Of a stretch of 64,000 bases of DNA, positions 17,060 to 26,031 are shown in pieces. The stretch covers positions 4,402,001-4,466,000 of the forward strand of contig NZ_CP011454.1 of the NCBI RefSeq assembly GCF_000695095.2. The letters run 5' to 3'. Numbering within the stretch: position 1 is the stretch's first letter; the number at the start of each line of letters is the position of its first letter. The position numbers and the translations under genes were made by a program. The notes under the pieces are model-generated. The model did no database searches. It was not told the origin of the DNA and worked only from the letters and a program-made list of their open reading frames with translations. This stretch comes from Gemmatimonas phototrophica. Its GTDB lineage: Bacteria > Gemmatimonadota > Gemmatimonadetes > Gemmatimonadales > Gemmatimonadaceae.

Positions 17060-20016
17060 CAGAAGTTCGTCCTCACACTGAAGAGGAACGTGCGGTAGGG
17101 CGGAAAGTTGTAGTAGTCGCGACGCGAGAACGTGCTGGTGGCCTGGTCGGCGACTTCCGGATCGGTGCCGGTGTAGTTCGTGCTGCGGAACAGGTTGCGA
17201 CCGGCGAAGGTGACAGTCATGCTGCGGGCACCGGGCGTAAAGCGCTTCGGCACGTCGTAGGCAACGGAGATATTGCGCACCTTGAAGAAGTCGGCGCTTT
17301 CCACCCAATAGCTGTAGTCGCGTTGCGAAGCGACGATGGAGCAACGCATGCGATCCCTGGCGTTCACCGTGGCCAGCGCCGAGGCGTCACCATTGGCGGC
17401 GGCGCGCAGCGCCTTCTGGGCGGCAAAGCACGGCTGCCAGATCCCCAAGCCGGCGTTCTGGAAACCGTTGGCATTCAGCAGATGTCCACCGCGCTGAAAC
17501 TCACCAACCACTTCGAACGACAGATTGTTGAACAGCGACAGCGTCAGCGAGGGGTTGATGATCTTGTCGGCGAACGTCTGGCCGAGGAACTCCCCTTCCA
17601 CGATCACCGGTGTTTCAAAGGCGTCCGGGTTCTGCACCTTGCGACCCACGTAGGCGGGCAGCGGCAGCCCTTCCTGCACATAGCTGCGAGACAGCGCGTC
17701 GATGGTAATGATGCGTCCACCCAGATCCACAGCTTCGCCCTGCATCTTGGTGAATTGCACACGCGCTTCCAGCTTGGCCCAGCTCGTCAGGTCAAGGTTC
17801 GTCGTGGCCTGCACTTCAAAGCCGGTGTTCTTGATCGACCCGACGTTCTCGGGCTGATTGGCGCTAAAGCCATTCGACGGCGGATAGGCGACGTTGATGA
17901 TCGCGTCGTTGGTCCGCGCGTTGAAGTAGGTGAAGACGAGGCCGAACCGGCCGTTGAGCAGACCGGCATCGAAACCCACTTCCGTTTCGCGTGTGCGCTC
18001 GGGGCCGAGGTTGGCGTTGCCCAGCTGTCCCGGCGTGAACGCCGACAGCCCGCCTTCGGCGGCAATCGGGTTCCAGGTCCGGGTCGCGTCGAAGGCGCCT
18101 GGCGCCTTGCCCGACTCACCAATCGCGCCGCGCAACTTGAACGTTTCAATGAGCGACGTGGGCCAGAACGATTCTTCGGAGAGCACCCAGGAACCGCTCA
18201 CCTTGGGATACGTCTGCAACCCGAAGCTCTGTCCGAACGCGCTGTTGCCGTCCACGCGGGCGCCGGCGGTGATGAACACCCGATCGCGCCAGCCGATCAT
18301 CTGCTGGGCAAACAGACCGGCGTTGATCACGCGCTGCTGATTGACGTCGGTGATCTGACGCAGTGACGCTGACACGAGCGTGGGGATGCCCGGTCCGGCA
18401 AAGTTGTCGCCGCGCAACTCGGTGGAGTTGAGACGGCTGTCGAACAGCTGGGCGCCGAACGACGTGGTGCCGACGAAGTTCTTCGAGTACGTCTGCTTCC
18501 ACGTGGTCGCGTAGTCCACCGTGATGAGCTGACGATTCCACAACGTTTGGAAGTACTGCCCGGTGGGCGTGCGCGGATACCCGAACGGGTTGACCGTGCG
18601 CTGGTCGGTGCTGTTGTAGTCAATACCGATGGCGAGACGATTGGTCAGCTTCTCGAACGGCGTCCACGTGGCGGTGCCGCCCACAATGAAGTGATCGCCG
18701 CCAATGGTGTTGGCCTTGGAGAACATCGTGTCGTTCACCACGCAGGTCACCGTGGTGGTGCTGCAGCCACTGCCGCGGAAGTTCGATCCGGGGCCGCGCG
18801 AGATGTTGAGCAGAATGGCATCGGCGCTGTTGCCGTCGGAGATCATCGCCGTGTTGCGACGCTGCCAGCTGCTGTTGAGGGCCAGCGTGATGGTCTTGGA
18901 CGGGGCGAACCCGATATTGGTACGGAGGCCACCCGTGCGGTTGCTGCCCACGCGGAGCACACCTTCTTCATTTTCGAGATTGCCCGAAATGGCGTAGTTG
19001 ATGCCACCGCTGGCGCCGCGCACACCCAGGGAGTAGCGGCCCAGGAAGCCGTTCTGCAACCACGAGCCGCTTTCCGGGCAGGTGGCATCTTCGAAGGGCA
19101 CACCGGCCGCGTCCACCATGTTGGGGCCACGGCACTGCTTGAGGAACATGCCGGTGGGGTCCGACGCCGGGCCGAACTCGCCCATGCTGTTGATACCGCC
19201 CGAGGCATCGAGCGTCCACGACGCCGCGCCATCACGGCCGCGCTTGGTGAAGATCTGGATCACACCACCGGAGGCTTCCGTGCCGTACAGCGTGGTCGCC
19301 GCCGGCCCCTTTACCACTTCAATGCGCTCGATGTCCGAGGCCGGGATGTCGTTCAGTGGCGAGACCGACTGACGCGAGGACACGCCCGTGGGAGAATTGC
19401 CATTGAAGATACGAATGCCGTCGACGTAGATGAGCGGACGATTGCCCTGCGTAATGGAGTTCACACCACGCAGACGAATCGTGCCGCCGGCGCCCGGTGT
19501 GCCGCCGTTCTGCAGCACGGTGACGCCCGTCGAGCGTCCCTGCAGAATCTGCTGCGTGTTGCCAGCGCCCGCCTTTTCGAAATCGGCCGCGCTCACCGTG
19601 GTTACCGCATTGCCCACTTCCTTCTTGCGCTCTTCACCGGTTGCCGTCACCACGACACCCGCCAGCGACACGCTGCTGGTGGCCAAGGAGAAGTTCACCG
19701 TGACCGGTGCGCTGGCCGACACCGCCACGCTGCGCGATTGCTGCTGATACCCGATGCGGCGGACCACCAGGACCTGTGTCCCCGTCGGGATGGCGGTCAG
19801 GGTGAAGCGACCATCTTCACCAGTTGCACGGCCCAGGGTGGTGCCGTTCACGGTGATCTGGGCGGCGGCGATGGGCTGGCCGTTGACGGCGTCGACGACG
19901 CGGCCCGTGACCGTGCCGGTCGCCTGCGCGTGCAGAGCAGACGCACTGCTGGTCAGTAAGACGATCGCCGGCACCACAGCATGGGCCAACGATCGCCACG
20001 CGCCAGGGCGGCGCAT
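17059..20016 (-). CDS. SusC/RagA-type TonB-linked outer-membrane transporter
   Basis: About 985 residues. A signal peptide ends near ALHAQ. A carboxypeptidase-like beta domain follows (GTVTGRVVDAVNGQPIAAAQI), then a TonB-box-like VVVTATGEERKKEVG, a plug domain with ILQGRSTGVTVLQNGG and IRLRGVNSITQGNRPLIYVDG, and a 22-strand barrel ending in FLFSVRTNF. SusC proteins import oligomers (glycans or peptides) with energy from TonB. The start is uncertain: ATG at 20016 (MRRPGAW) gives a clean signal peptide, while ATG at 20070 is also in frame; neither has a clear Shine-Dalgarno. susD follows with a 1-bp overlap. Upstream on the same strand lies a histidine kinase gene 148 bp away. Confidence 0.5.
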   Translation of the reverse strand: MRRPGAWRSLAHAVVPAIVLLTSSASALHAQATGTVTGRVVDAVNGQPIAAAQITVNGTTLGRATGEDGRFTLTAIPTGTQVLVVRRIGYQQQSRSVAVSASAPVTVNFSLATSSVSLAGVVVTATGEERKKEVGNAVTTVSAADFEKAGAGNTQQILQGRSTGVTVLQNGGTPGAGGTIRLRGVNSITQGNRPLIYVDGIRIFNGNSPTGVSSRQSVSPLNDIPASDIERIEVVKGPAATTLYGTEASGGVIQIFTKRGRDGAASWTLDASGGINSMGEFGPASDPTGMFLKQCRGPNMVDAAGVPFEDATCPESGSWLQNGFLGRYSLGVRGASGGINYAISGNLENEEGVLRVGSNRTGGLRTNIGFAPSKTITLALNSSWQRRNTAMISDGNSADAILLNISRGPGSNFRGSGCSTTTVTCVVNDTMFSKANTIGGDHFIVGGTATWTPFEKLTNRLAIGIDYNSTDQRTVNPFGYPRTPTGQYFQTLWNRQLITVDYATTWKQTYSKNFVGTTSFGAQLFDSRLNSTELRGDNFAGPGIPTLVSASLRQITDVNQQRVINAGLFAQQMIGWRDRVFITAGARVDGNSAFGQSFGLQTYPKVSGSWVLSEESFWPTSLIETFKLRGAIGESGKAPGAFDATRTWNPIAAEGGLSAFTPGQLGNANLGPERTRETEVGFDAGLLNGRFGLVFTYFNARTNDAIINVAYPPSNGFSANQPENVGSIKNTGFEVQATTNLDLTSWAKLEARVQFTKMQGEAVDLGGRIITIDALSRSYVQEGLPLPAYVGRKVQNPDAFETPVIVEGEFLGQTFADKIINPSLTLSLFNNLSFEVVGEFQRGGHLLNANGFQNAGLGIWQPCFAAQKALRAAANGDASALATVNARDRMRCSIVASQRDYSYWVESADFFKVRNISVAYDVPKRFTPGARSMTVTFAGRNLFRSTNYTGTDPEVADQATSTFSRRDYYNFPPYRTFLFSVRTNF

Positions 20017-20164
20017 GAACGATGGGATCACAGGAGGAGGGATTGAGAGAAGGGAGGACAGGCTCAACATCAGAGAATCACGCCATACTACCAATGTTGA
20101 CGTCTCCCGAGCGCGAAGTGAAGCGGCGACCCTAGAATCCATTCAGGCCCCCGTGATGACCGTG

Positions 20165-22042
20165 TCAGTCGCTGGGGGAGGTCGACCGGACCGATGTCAG
20201 GGCCTGGCGGATCGCCACGATGAGCTGGGCTTCACTAAATGGCTTGGCCACAAAGGGCCCTTCCGGGGCATCGGGTTCGTCCGTAAAGGCATCAGCCTCG
20301 TACCCCGACATATAGACCACGGCCAGTTGGGGATCCCGGGCGCGGAGCAATCGGGCGAGGGTCCGGCCATTGTCCCCGGGCATCACGATATCCGTCAGCA
20401 ATAGCTGCACCGGCATGGCTTGCGAGGCATGGAGGCTCAAGGCCTCTTCAACATCCCCGGCGTCCACCACCTTACAGCCGGCCTTTTGCAGCAGACGGAC
20501 CGCGACTCGGCGAACGAGAGGATCGTCATCAACGACCAGCACACTGATGTTGGCAAAAGACGCCGTCGGGAACAGCACCACGGGATGCTCCGCGGTTTCG
20601 CCCGGGTCAACCAGCGGCAATTGCAGCTCAAAACGCGACCCCTTCCCGGGAACGCTGTGGACCTCAATCTCCCCCTGGGCCTGGGTCACAGCACCATACA
20701 GGATGGAAAGCCCCAGTCCGGTCCCTTGGTCGGGCCCCTTGGTGGTAAAGAAGGGTTCGAAAATGCGCCCGCGAACGGCATCGTCCATCCCCACCCCGTC
20801 GTCCTCCACCGTCAAACGCACCGCCGCTCGGCCGGACAGCAGGACCGGCGATCGCGCCACGGACAACCGAATGCCCCCATCGTCAGGCCGAACGGCGTCG
20901 CGGGCGTTGAACACCAGATTGATCACCGCCTGATCCATGCGATCCGGATCTGCCCGGATGAACAACGCCTCGGTGGGGAGTTGCACCTCGAACCGGATGG
21001 AAGGGTCCAGCTCGCGGCGCAGATACTCGCTCACCTTGCGCACTCGGGCCACAAGGTCAAAGCGTACGGGCTGGACCCGCTCGCGGCGCGCAATCGCCAG
21101 CAATTGTTTGGTCAGTGCCGACGCCCGCGTCGCGGTCGTCTCAATTTCATCGAGTTCTTCGACGGGATCTTCCGCATCGTGTACGCGCATGCGGGCCAGC
21201 TGCGCGTTGCCGAGAATGCTGGTAAGCATGTTGTTGAAATCGTGCGCCACTCCACCAGCCAGACGCCCCAGACTATCCAGATGGTCCCGCGCCTGAAGCT
21301 CCGCCTCCAGCCGCCGCTGTTCGCGCTCGGCAAGCACCGAGCGCTGGCGGAGTCGATCAAACAGGAGCACAATCGAGCTCATGGCCACCAGAACGAGCAC
21401 AATGTTCTCGGTGACGGCAGACGCGGCGGCCTCGGGGGGGCCCTCCCGCACGAAGGCCGTAAGGTTCCAGACCTGTTTTATGGCGTAGGCGCCAAACCCC
21501 ACCGCCGCCAATTGCCGTGCGGACGTGACGTCGTCGGCAGGAAGGCGGACGAGCCGCCAGGCGATGTACCCGAACACCAGGGCAAAGGATACGGTGCTGG
21601 AGAAGAGCAACACCGCCAGACGAAGAATGTCTGGTGCACCCGGGGTGGTTGCCAGCAACGACAGCACCATGAAGAGACTGGCGAGACCAAGACTCCAGCG
21701 GCTGGGAGAGGCTCCCGCATCTTCGCCTTTTGCCAGTCGAATGGTACCAGCCAATAGGTACGGCAACGTCCCCAAGGCCAACCCAACGCCCATCATGGTC
21801 AACAGTCGGCGCTGCGGGGACCCCGGCGGCTCGCCCATCGTTCGTAGGGCCGCGGAGTAGCTCACCACCACCATGCGCATGGTCCACAACCCCCATCCGA
21901 CGGCCAGATCCCGCATGGCCTGCAACCGGTAGGTACGCCACAGCCGGTAAAGAATGAGTGCCATGAGCGCCGTAAACGGCGCCTGCAGCTGCAGCGTCGT
22001 CACGACTGTTGCGAAAAAGGAGGGCATAATAGGAAGTGACAC
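20165..22042 (-). CDS. membrane-bound hybrid histidine kinase with C-terminal receiver domain
   Basis: 625 residues. About six or seven hydrophobic helices (10-230) form a membrane sensor with no large periplasmic loop. The dimerisation/phosphoacceptor helix has GGVAHDFNN with His 267. The ATPase domain has N380 (FNARDAV), DDGVGMDD and GTGLGLS. A receiver domain (about 501-625) carries acidic DDDP (506-508) and the phospho-Asp 552 in TDIVMPG. The GTG at 22042 lies 3 nt past the stop of the amidohydrolase gene, with GGAAG upstream. This close spacing puts a signalling protein inside a catabolic operon ahead of susCD. No DNA-binding output domain is attached, so its partner is unknown. Confidence 0.5.
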   Translation of the reverse strand: MSLPIMPSFFATVVTTLQLQAPFTALMALILYRLWRTYRLQAMRDLAVGWGLWTMRMVVVSYSAALRTMGEPPGSPQRRLLTMMGVGLALGTLPYLLAGTIRLAKGEDAGASPSRWSLGLASLFMVLSLLATTPGAPDILRLAVLLFSSTVSFALVFGYIAWRLVRLPADDVTSARQLAAVGFGAYAIKQVWNLTAFVREGPPEAAASAVTENIVLVLVAMSSIVLLFDRLRQRSVLAEREQRRLEAELQARDHLDSLGRLAGGVAHDFNNMLTSILGNAQLARMRVHDAEDPVEELDEIETTATRASALTKQLLAIARRERVQPVRFDLVARVRKVSEYLRRELDPSIRFEVQLPTEALFIRADPDRMDQAVINLVFNARDAVRPDDGGIRLSVARSPVLLSGRAAVRLTVEDDGVGMDDAVRGRIFEPFFTTKGPDQGTGLGLSILYGAVTQAQGEIEVHSVPGKGSRFELQLPLVDPGETAEHPVVLFPTASFANISVLVVDDDPLVRRVAVRLLQKAGCKVVDAGDVEEALSLHASQAMPVQLLLTDIVMPGDNGRTLARLLRARDPQLAVVYMSGYEADAFTDEPDAPEGPFVAKPFSEAQLIVAIRQALTSVRSTSPSD

Positions 22043-22045
22043 CCG

Positions 22046-23626
22046 TTATCGCTTCCGCAACGCCTTGCCCGCCATTGCGTTGGTGGCGACCCCCTCTTGC
22101 ACCGCCGGCACGCCATTCACCAACACCCAGCGCATGCCGCTGGCCAGCTTCCGTGGCTCGGTATAGGTGGCCTCCTCGCGCAGTGCCTGCGGATCAAATA
22201 CCAGCACATCGGCAAAGGCACCGGCGCGCAGTTCACCACGGTCCACCAGTCCATACGTGGCCGCGACCTGACCGCTTGCTGAGGCAATCATGCGCTCCAT
22301 GCTGATCACTGGCTTGTCCAACACATAGCGCCGAATTTTGCGCGGATACGTCGCGTACAAGCGTGGATGTCCATCCGACCCGTCGCTGCTGGTCATGATG
22401 AACGGGTCACGCATGAACCGTTCAATGTCGGCTTCAATCATGTTGAAGCTGGCCACGCCCATATCAATGCCGCGCAGCACCAGATCGAGGGCCGCATCCA
22501 CCGCCGGCGTTCCGGCGGCCTGTGCCACCTGCTTGAGCGTCTTGCCAATGTAGGGCGCCGCTTCGGCGTTGCCGTTAATGAGCAACAGCGTGGAGTCTCC
22601 CCCGCGACGACGCAGATTTTCGCGCATGTCGGCCAGCAGGCGCGCCCGCTGCACCGGGTCCGCGGCCCTCAGGCGTAGCGAGTCCCGCCCGCCCGCCTGC
22701 GCCCAGCGTGGCATGAGTGCGGCACTCAGCCCCGTCCCGCTGGCTGTCCACGGATACTGGTCGCCCACCACCGTACACCCGCGCGCCCGCGCCTCGCGCA
22801 TGATGTTCAGCACACTGTCCGCCTTGCCCCACATATCCACACCGAGCGCCTTGATGTGGCCAATGTTGGTCGTCAGCCCCGATTCGCAGCCAATACGAAT
22901 GGCCTCGCGCGTGGACGCGAACAGCCCAATGGAGTAGCTGCTTTCATCACGCTGGTGCGTATCGTACACGCCGCCAAACGGCTTCGCGGCCGACACCACC
23001 TGCAACACCTCATCGGTGGTGGCGTACGTCTGCGGCACGTAGAACAACCCGGACCCCACACCAAAGGCCCCTTCTTCCATCGCCTTGGCAATCAGTGCCC
23101 GCATCGTCGTAATCTGCTCGGCCGATGCCGGCGCCGACGAGTTGCCCATCACCTTGCTGCGCACCGTGCCAAAGCCGGTAAGGGCGTAGGTGTTGGTGCC
23201 CAGTCCTGCCGCCTGCGAGGCCTCCAGCACCGCCTTCACCTCCAGCGGACCGCGACCGTCAGCGCCGAGCACCACGGTGGTGATTCCCTGCATGAGCGAC
23301 GACAGATTGCGGCGCCGCTCGGTATTGAGTCGCGGCAACCCTTCGTAGGCGTGCGTGTGGGGATCGATGAACCCCGGCGTGACAATCTGCCCGCGCGCAT
23401 CAATGCGTTGCCGCGCCACGGTGCCCGCCGGCACCTCGCCCACAAACACAATGCGATCGCCGCGAATCCCCACCGCGGCGTCGCGCGGTGTGCCGCCGCG
23501 GCCGTCGTACACCCGACCGCCGGTAATGAGCACATCGAGTGAGTCCTGTGCCGTCAGCGCAGGCGCGCAGCAAACCGCGCACAGGAGGCCAGTCATGGCC
23601 ATGGCGCCGCGCCAGGCTGTCATCAT
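22046..23626 (-). CDS. N-acyl-D-amino-acid deacylase-like amidohydrolase, exported
   Basis: 526 residues. A signal peptide (MMTAWRGAMAMTGLLCAVCCAPALTAQ) indicates export. The amidohydrolase features of the D-aminoacylase group are LDVLITGGRVYDG (30-42), the metal-binding GFIDPHTHAYEG with H90 and H92, GGVYDTHQRDES, NIGHIKALG, and a late MTSSDGSDGHPRLY with the catalytic Asp. The end has ELRAGAFADVLVFDP. Family enzymes cut N-acyl-D-amino acids to free D-amino acids plus an acid. The start ATG at 23626 shares one base with the stop of the upstream cyclodeaminase-like gene. The D-stereospecificity is a family expectation, not visible; related dihydroorotase-like amidohydrolases are the alternative. 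Confidence 0.5.
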   Translation of the reverse strand: MMTAWRGAMAMTGLLCAVCCAPALTAQDSLDVLITGGRVYDGRGGTPRDAAVGIRGDRIVFVGEVPAGTVARQRIDARGQIVTPGFIDPHTHAYEGLPRLNTERRRNLSSLMQGITTVVLGADGRGPLEVKAVLEASQAAGLGTNTYALTGFGTVRSKVMGNSSAPASAEQITTMRALIAKAMEEGAFGVGSGLFYVPQTYATTDEVLQVVSAAKPFGGVYDTHQRDESSYSIGLFASTREAIRIGCESGLTTNIGHIKALGVDMWGKADSVLNIMREARARGCTVVGDQYPWTASGTGLSAALMPRWAQAGGRDSLRLRAADPVQRARLLADMRENLRRRGGDSTLLLINGNAEAAPYIGKTLKQVAQAAGTPAVDAALDLVLRGIDMGVASFNMIEADIERFMRDPFIMTSSDGSDGHPRLYATYPRKIRRYVLDKPVISMERMIASASGQVAATYGLVDRGELRAGAFADVLVFDPQALREEATYTEPRKLASGMRWVLVNGVPAVQEGVATNAMAGKALRKR

Positions 23627-24630
23627 CAGGACGTTCCGGAAGAAGCGTGAGAGGTGTCGTGTATGGACAGCGCGAGCAGCGCGCCGGCCAGATCTTCCAG
23701 CGCGTGTCCCACCGACTTGAACAGCGTGATATCGCGGGGGTCCTGTCGCGCCATGATTTCGCCGCGCAACAGCGCCCCCAGTTCGCCCACCACCGCCTCG
23801 CGGGTAATCACCCCGTCTGCCAGCGGCTGCACCAGATCGCCCGCCTCCTTGAGCGCGCTGTCCAGCGAATCCACCACAATACGCGAACGGGCCGCCGCCT
23901 CGTTGTCCACTTCGCGCATGCCGGGGGTAAACCCGCCCACCAGATCCACATGCACCCCCTCCTGCAACCAGTCCCCGAACACCACCGGGGTACTGGCCGT
24001 GGTTACGCAGGACACGATATCGGCGGACTGGACCGCGCCCCGCAGCGCCTCGCCGGGGGAGAATGGCTCACCAAGTACCGGGCTGGCCGGAATGCCCTCC
24101 GCGAGCAACGCACCCGCCACACGCGTCGCCAGAAGCGGGTCCCGCCCCCAAATGAGCACGCGCTGCAACGACGGAAACAACGCGCAATACGCCCGGGCCA
24201 TCCATGGCGCGAGTCGCCCGGTCCCGACCACCAGCAGCGTCGTGGGATTGGCGTTGGCCATCGCCCGCGCCGCCAACGCTGACGTGGCGGCCGTGCGCCG
24301 CACGGTAAGCGCTTCGCCGTCCAGCAGCGCGCGCGGTGCACCTGTCTGGCGGTCCATGAGGAGATACGACGCATCCACCGTATGCCCGCCATGGGCGATG
24401 GCCGTGGGAATGACGGTGACCAGCTTGATGCCAATGGCGGTGGCGTTCCACGCCGGCATGAGCAGCAGCGTATCGGCCGCCGACATGGCATGGGCGGTGC
24501 GCACCGGCGCCACCGGAGGCACGGTAAAGGCCGCGGTGAGCGCCTCAAAAAGGGCCGGCCACGGCAGCGCCGCGTGCACCTGTTCAGCCGAGAGTTGAGG
24601 AAGCACGTTTGTCAGCACGGTAAAGGACAC
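23626..24630 (-). CDS. ornithine cyclodeaminase / mu-crystallin family protein
   Basis: About 334 residues. Motifs are GIKLVTVIP with the conserved Lys 69, RRTAATSALAARAM (111-124), the NAD(P)-binding VVGTGRLAPWMARA (135-148), and VDLVGGFTPGMREVD. Relatives convert ornithine to proline, or reduce or oxidise imino and amino acids with NAD(P). In the nucleotide motif GTGRLA replaces the usual GxGxQA, which is a small departure. The GTG at 24630 precedes the conserved N terminus; a GTG at 24618 is also possible. It is the first gene of a tightly packed minus-strand operon with a D-aminoacylase-like enzyme, which suggests amino acid catabolism rather than proline synthesis (inference). It is probably cytoplasmic. 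Confidence 0.5.
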   Translation of the reverse strand: MSFTVLTNVLPQLSAEQVHAALPWPALFEALTAAFTVPPVAPVRTAHAMSAADTLLLMPAWNATAIGIKLVTVIPTAIAHGGHTVDASYLLMDRQTGAPRALLDGEALTVRRTAATSALAARAMANANPTTLLVVGTGRLAPWMARAYCALFPSLQRVLIWGRDPLLATRVAGALLAEGIPASPVLGEPFSPGEALRGAVQSADIVSCVTTASTPVVFGDWLQEGVHVDLVGGFTPGMREVDNEAAARSRIVVDSLDSALKEAGDLVQPLADGVITREAVVGELGALLRGEIMARQDPRDITLFKSVGHALEDLAGALLALSIHDTSHASSGTS

Positions 24631-24755
24631 GGTTTTCCGACGCGGGCAGCACGGGTGTGCCCCTGCGCAGATTTTACCACCCTCTTGGCAGCTACGCAGG
24701 ACTCTCTCGCATGCACAGCAGGCAATCGTGGGAAACACGGGAATGGCAGCGGCCC

Positions 24756-25961
24756 ATGCACGTGGTCATTGTGGGGGGTGGCGTCATGGGCGCCGCCACC
24801 GCGTGGTTCCTCACCCGCGAGCACGGGGTGCAGGTCACCGTGCTGGAACGCGACGCCTCGTACGCCACGGCATCCAGCGCCCTGTCGGCCTGCGCCATTC
24901 GGCAGCAGTTCTCCACGGCCATCAATATCCGCATTTCGCAGGACAGCCTGGCGTTCTATCGGGCCATCGGCACCGAGCTCGCCGTCGGTGACGAGGTGCC
25001 GAACATCGGCCTCGTCGAGCCGGGCTACCTCTATCTCGCGGGGACCCCCGCCGGCGCCGCAGTACTGCGCGATCAGCACACGCTGCAGGAAAGCCACGCG
25101 GTCCATACGGCGCTGCTGTCGCCCGACGAGCTGACAAAACGCTTTCCCTGGATCAACACCGACGGACTCACCCTCGGCTCACTTGGCCTGTCGACCCCGA
25201 CCAGCGGCGAAGGGTGGTTTGATGGTTACGCCGCAATGCAGGCGTTCCGCAAAGCCGCCACCGCCATTGGCGTGCGCTTCCTCGAAGAAGAAGCGATCGA
25301 CTTTGTGGTGGAGCACCACGACGGCCCGCCGCAGGTGCGCGCCGTGCACACGGCCAGTGGGCAATCCATTGCCGCCGATGCCGTGGTCATTGCCGCGGGG
25401 GCGTGGTCCGCACGGGTGGCCGACAAACTGGGCATCGCGCTTCCCGTGCACGCGCGCAAGCGGGATGTGTTTGCCATTGAGGCCAACGTGGATGCCGAGA
25501 GCGCGCTGCAACAGGCTCCGCTGGTCATCGATACCACAGGCGTCTGGTTCCGGCCAGAGCTGGCCGCCGGCCAGTTCTTGTGTGGGGCACCGCCGCGTGG
25601 TGAAGACCGTGACGATGTCCCCCTCGATCAGGTGGACCACGGACTCTTCGAAGAAGTCATCTGGCCGGCGCTCGCCGCGCGTGTGCCGGCCTTTGATGCG
25701 CTGCGCGTGACGTCCAGCTGGGCGGGCTACTACGAGATGAACAGCTTTGATCACAATGGCCTTGTGGGGCCGTTGGGCGCGTACACCAACGCCTACACTG
25801 CGTGCGGCTTCTCCGGCCATGGCCTGCAGCAGGCGCCGGCGGTGGGACGCGGACTGGCTGAGTACATCGCCACGGGCGAGTACCTCACACTGGATCTGTC
25901 GCCGCTGCGAGTGAGCCGGATTGATGAGGGGCGGCCCCTCCTCGAAAAGAACGTCATCTGA
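24756..25961 (+). CDS. FAD-dependent amino acid oxidase/dehydrogenase, DadA/sarcosine oxidase-like
   Basis: 401 residues. The dinucleotide-binding fold is at the extreme N terminus: VVIVGGGVMGAATAWFL (3-19) and E31 in VLERDAS. Later features are ADAVVIAAGAWSARVADKLG, the D-amino-acid oxidase-type VHARKRDVFAIE, RPELAAGQFLCGAPPRG and the C-terminal ACGFSGHGLQQAPAVGRGLAEY. These enzymes oxidise amines of amino acids, passing electrons to oxygen or the quinone pool. I chose the ATG at 24756 because the FAD motif starts 3 residues later; an ATG at 24711 is in frame. It is divergent from the cyclodeaminase-like gene, with 125 bp between, so one control region may serve both. The DadA role is a good guess, the substrate is not known. 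Confidence 0.5.
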   Translation: MHVVIVGGGVMGAATAWFLTREHGVQVTVLERDASYATASSALSACAIRQQFSTAINIRISQDSLAFYRAIGTELAVGDEVPNIGLVEPGYLYLAGTPAGAAVLRDQHTLQESHAVHTALLSPDELTKRFPWINTDGLTLGSLGLSTPTSGEGWFDGYAAMQAFRKAATAIGVRFLEEEAIDFVVEHHDGPPQVRAVHTASGQSIAADAVVIAAGAWSARVADKLGIALPVHARKRDVFAIEANVDAESALQQAPLVIDTTGVWFRPELAAGQFLCGAPPRGEDRDDVPLDQVDHGLFEEVIWPALAARVPAFDALRVTSSWAGYYEMNSFDHNGLVGPLGAYTNAYTACGFSGHGLQQAPAVGRGLAEYIATGEYLTLDLSPLRVSRIDEGRPLLEKNVI

Positions 25962-25978
25962 GGGAAGGGAGCAGGTGG

Positions 25979-26024
25979 CAGAAAGCAGGGGGCAGTGGGA
26001 GCGCTTCCTGCTCCCTGCTTCCTG
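25979..26024. terminator. imperfect inverted repeat between convergent genes
   Basis: CAGAAAGCAGGGGGCAG (25979-25995) pairs with CTGCTCCCTGCTTCCTG (26008-26024) at 15 of 17 positions, around a 12-nt loop. It lies between the convergent FAD oxidoreductase and MFS genes and probably ends both transcripts. The repeated GCAGG words give it several possible registers. Confidence 0.5.
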
Positions 26025-26031
26025 CGTCCCG

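Noticed and set aside
18547-19959. 470-residue open frame opposite susC
   Set aside because: Composition typical of an antisense frame; susC has a full plug and barrel.
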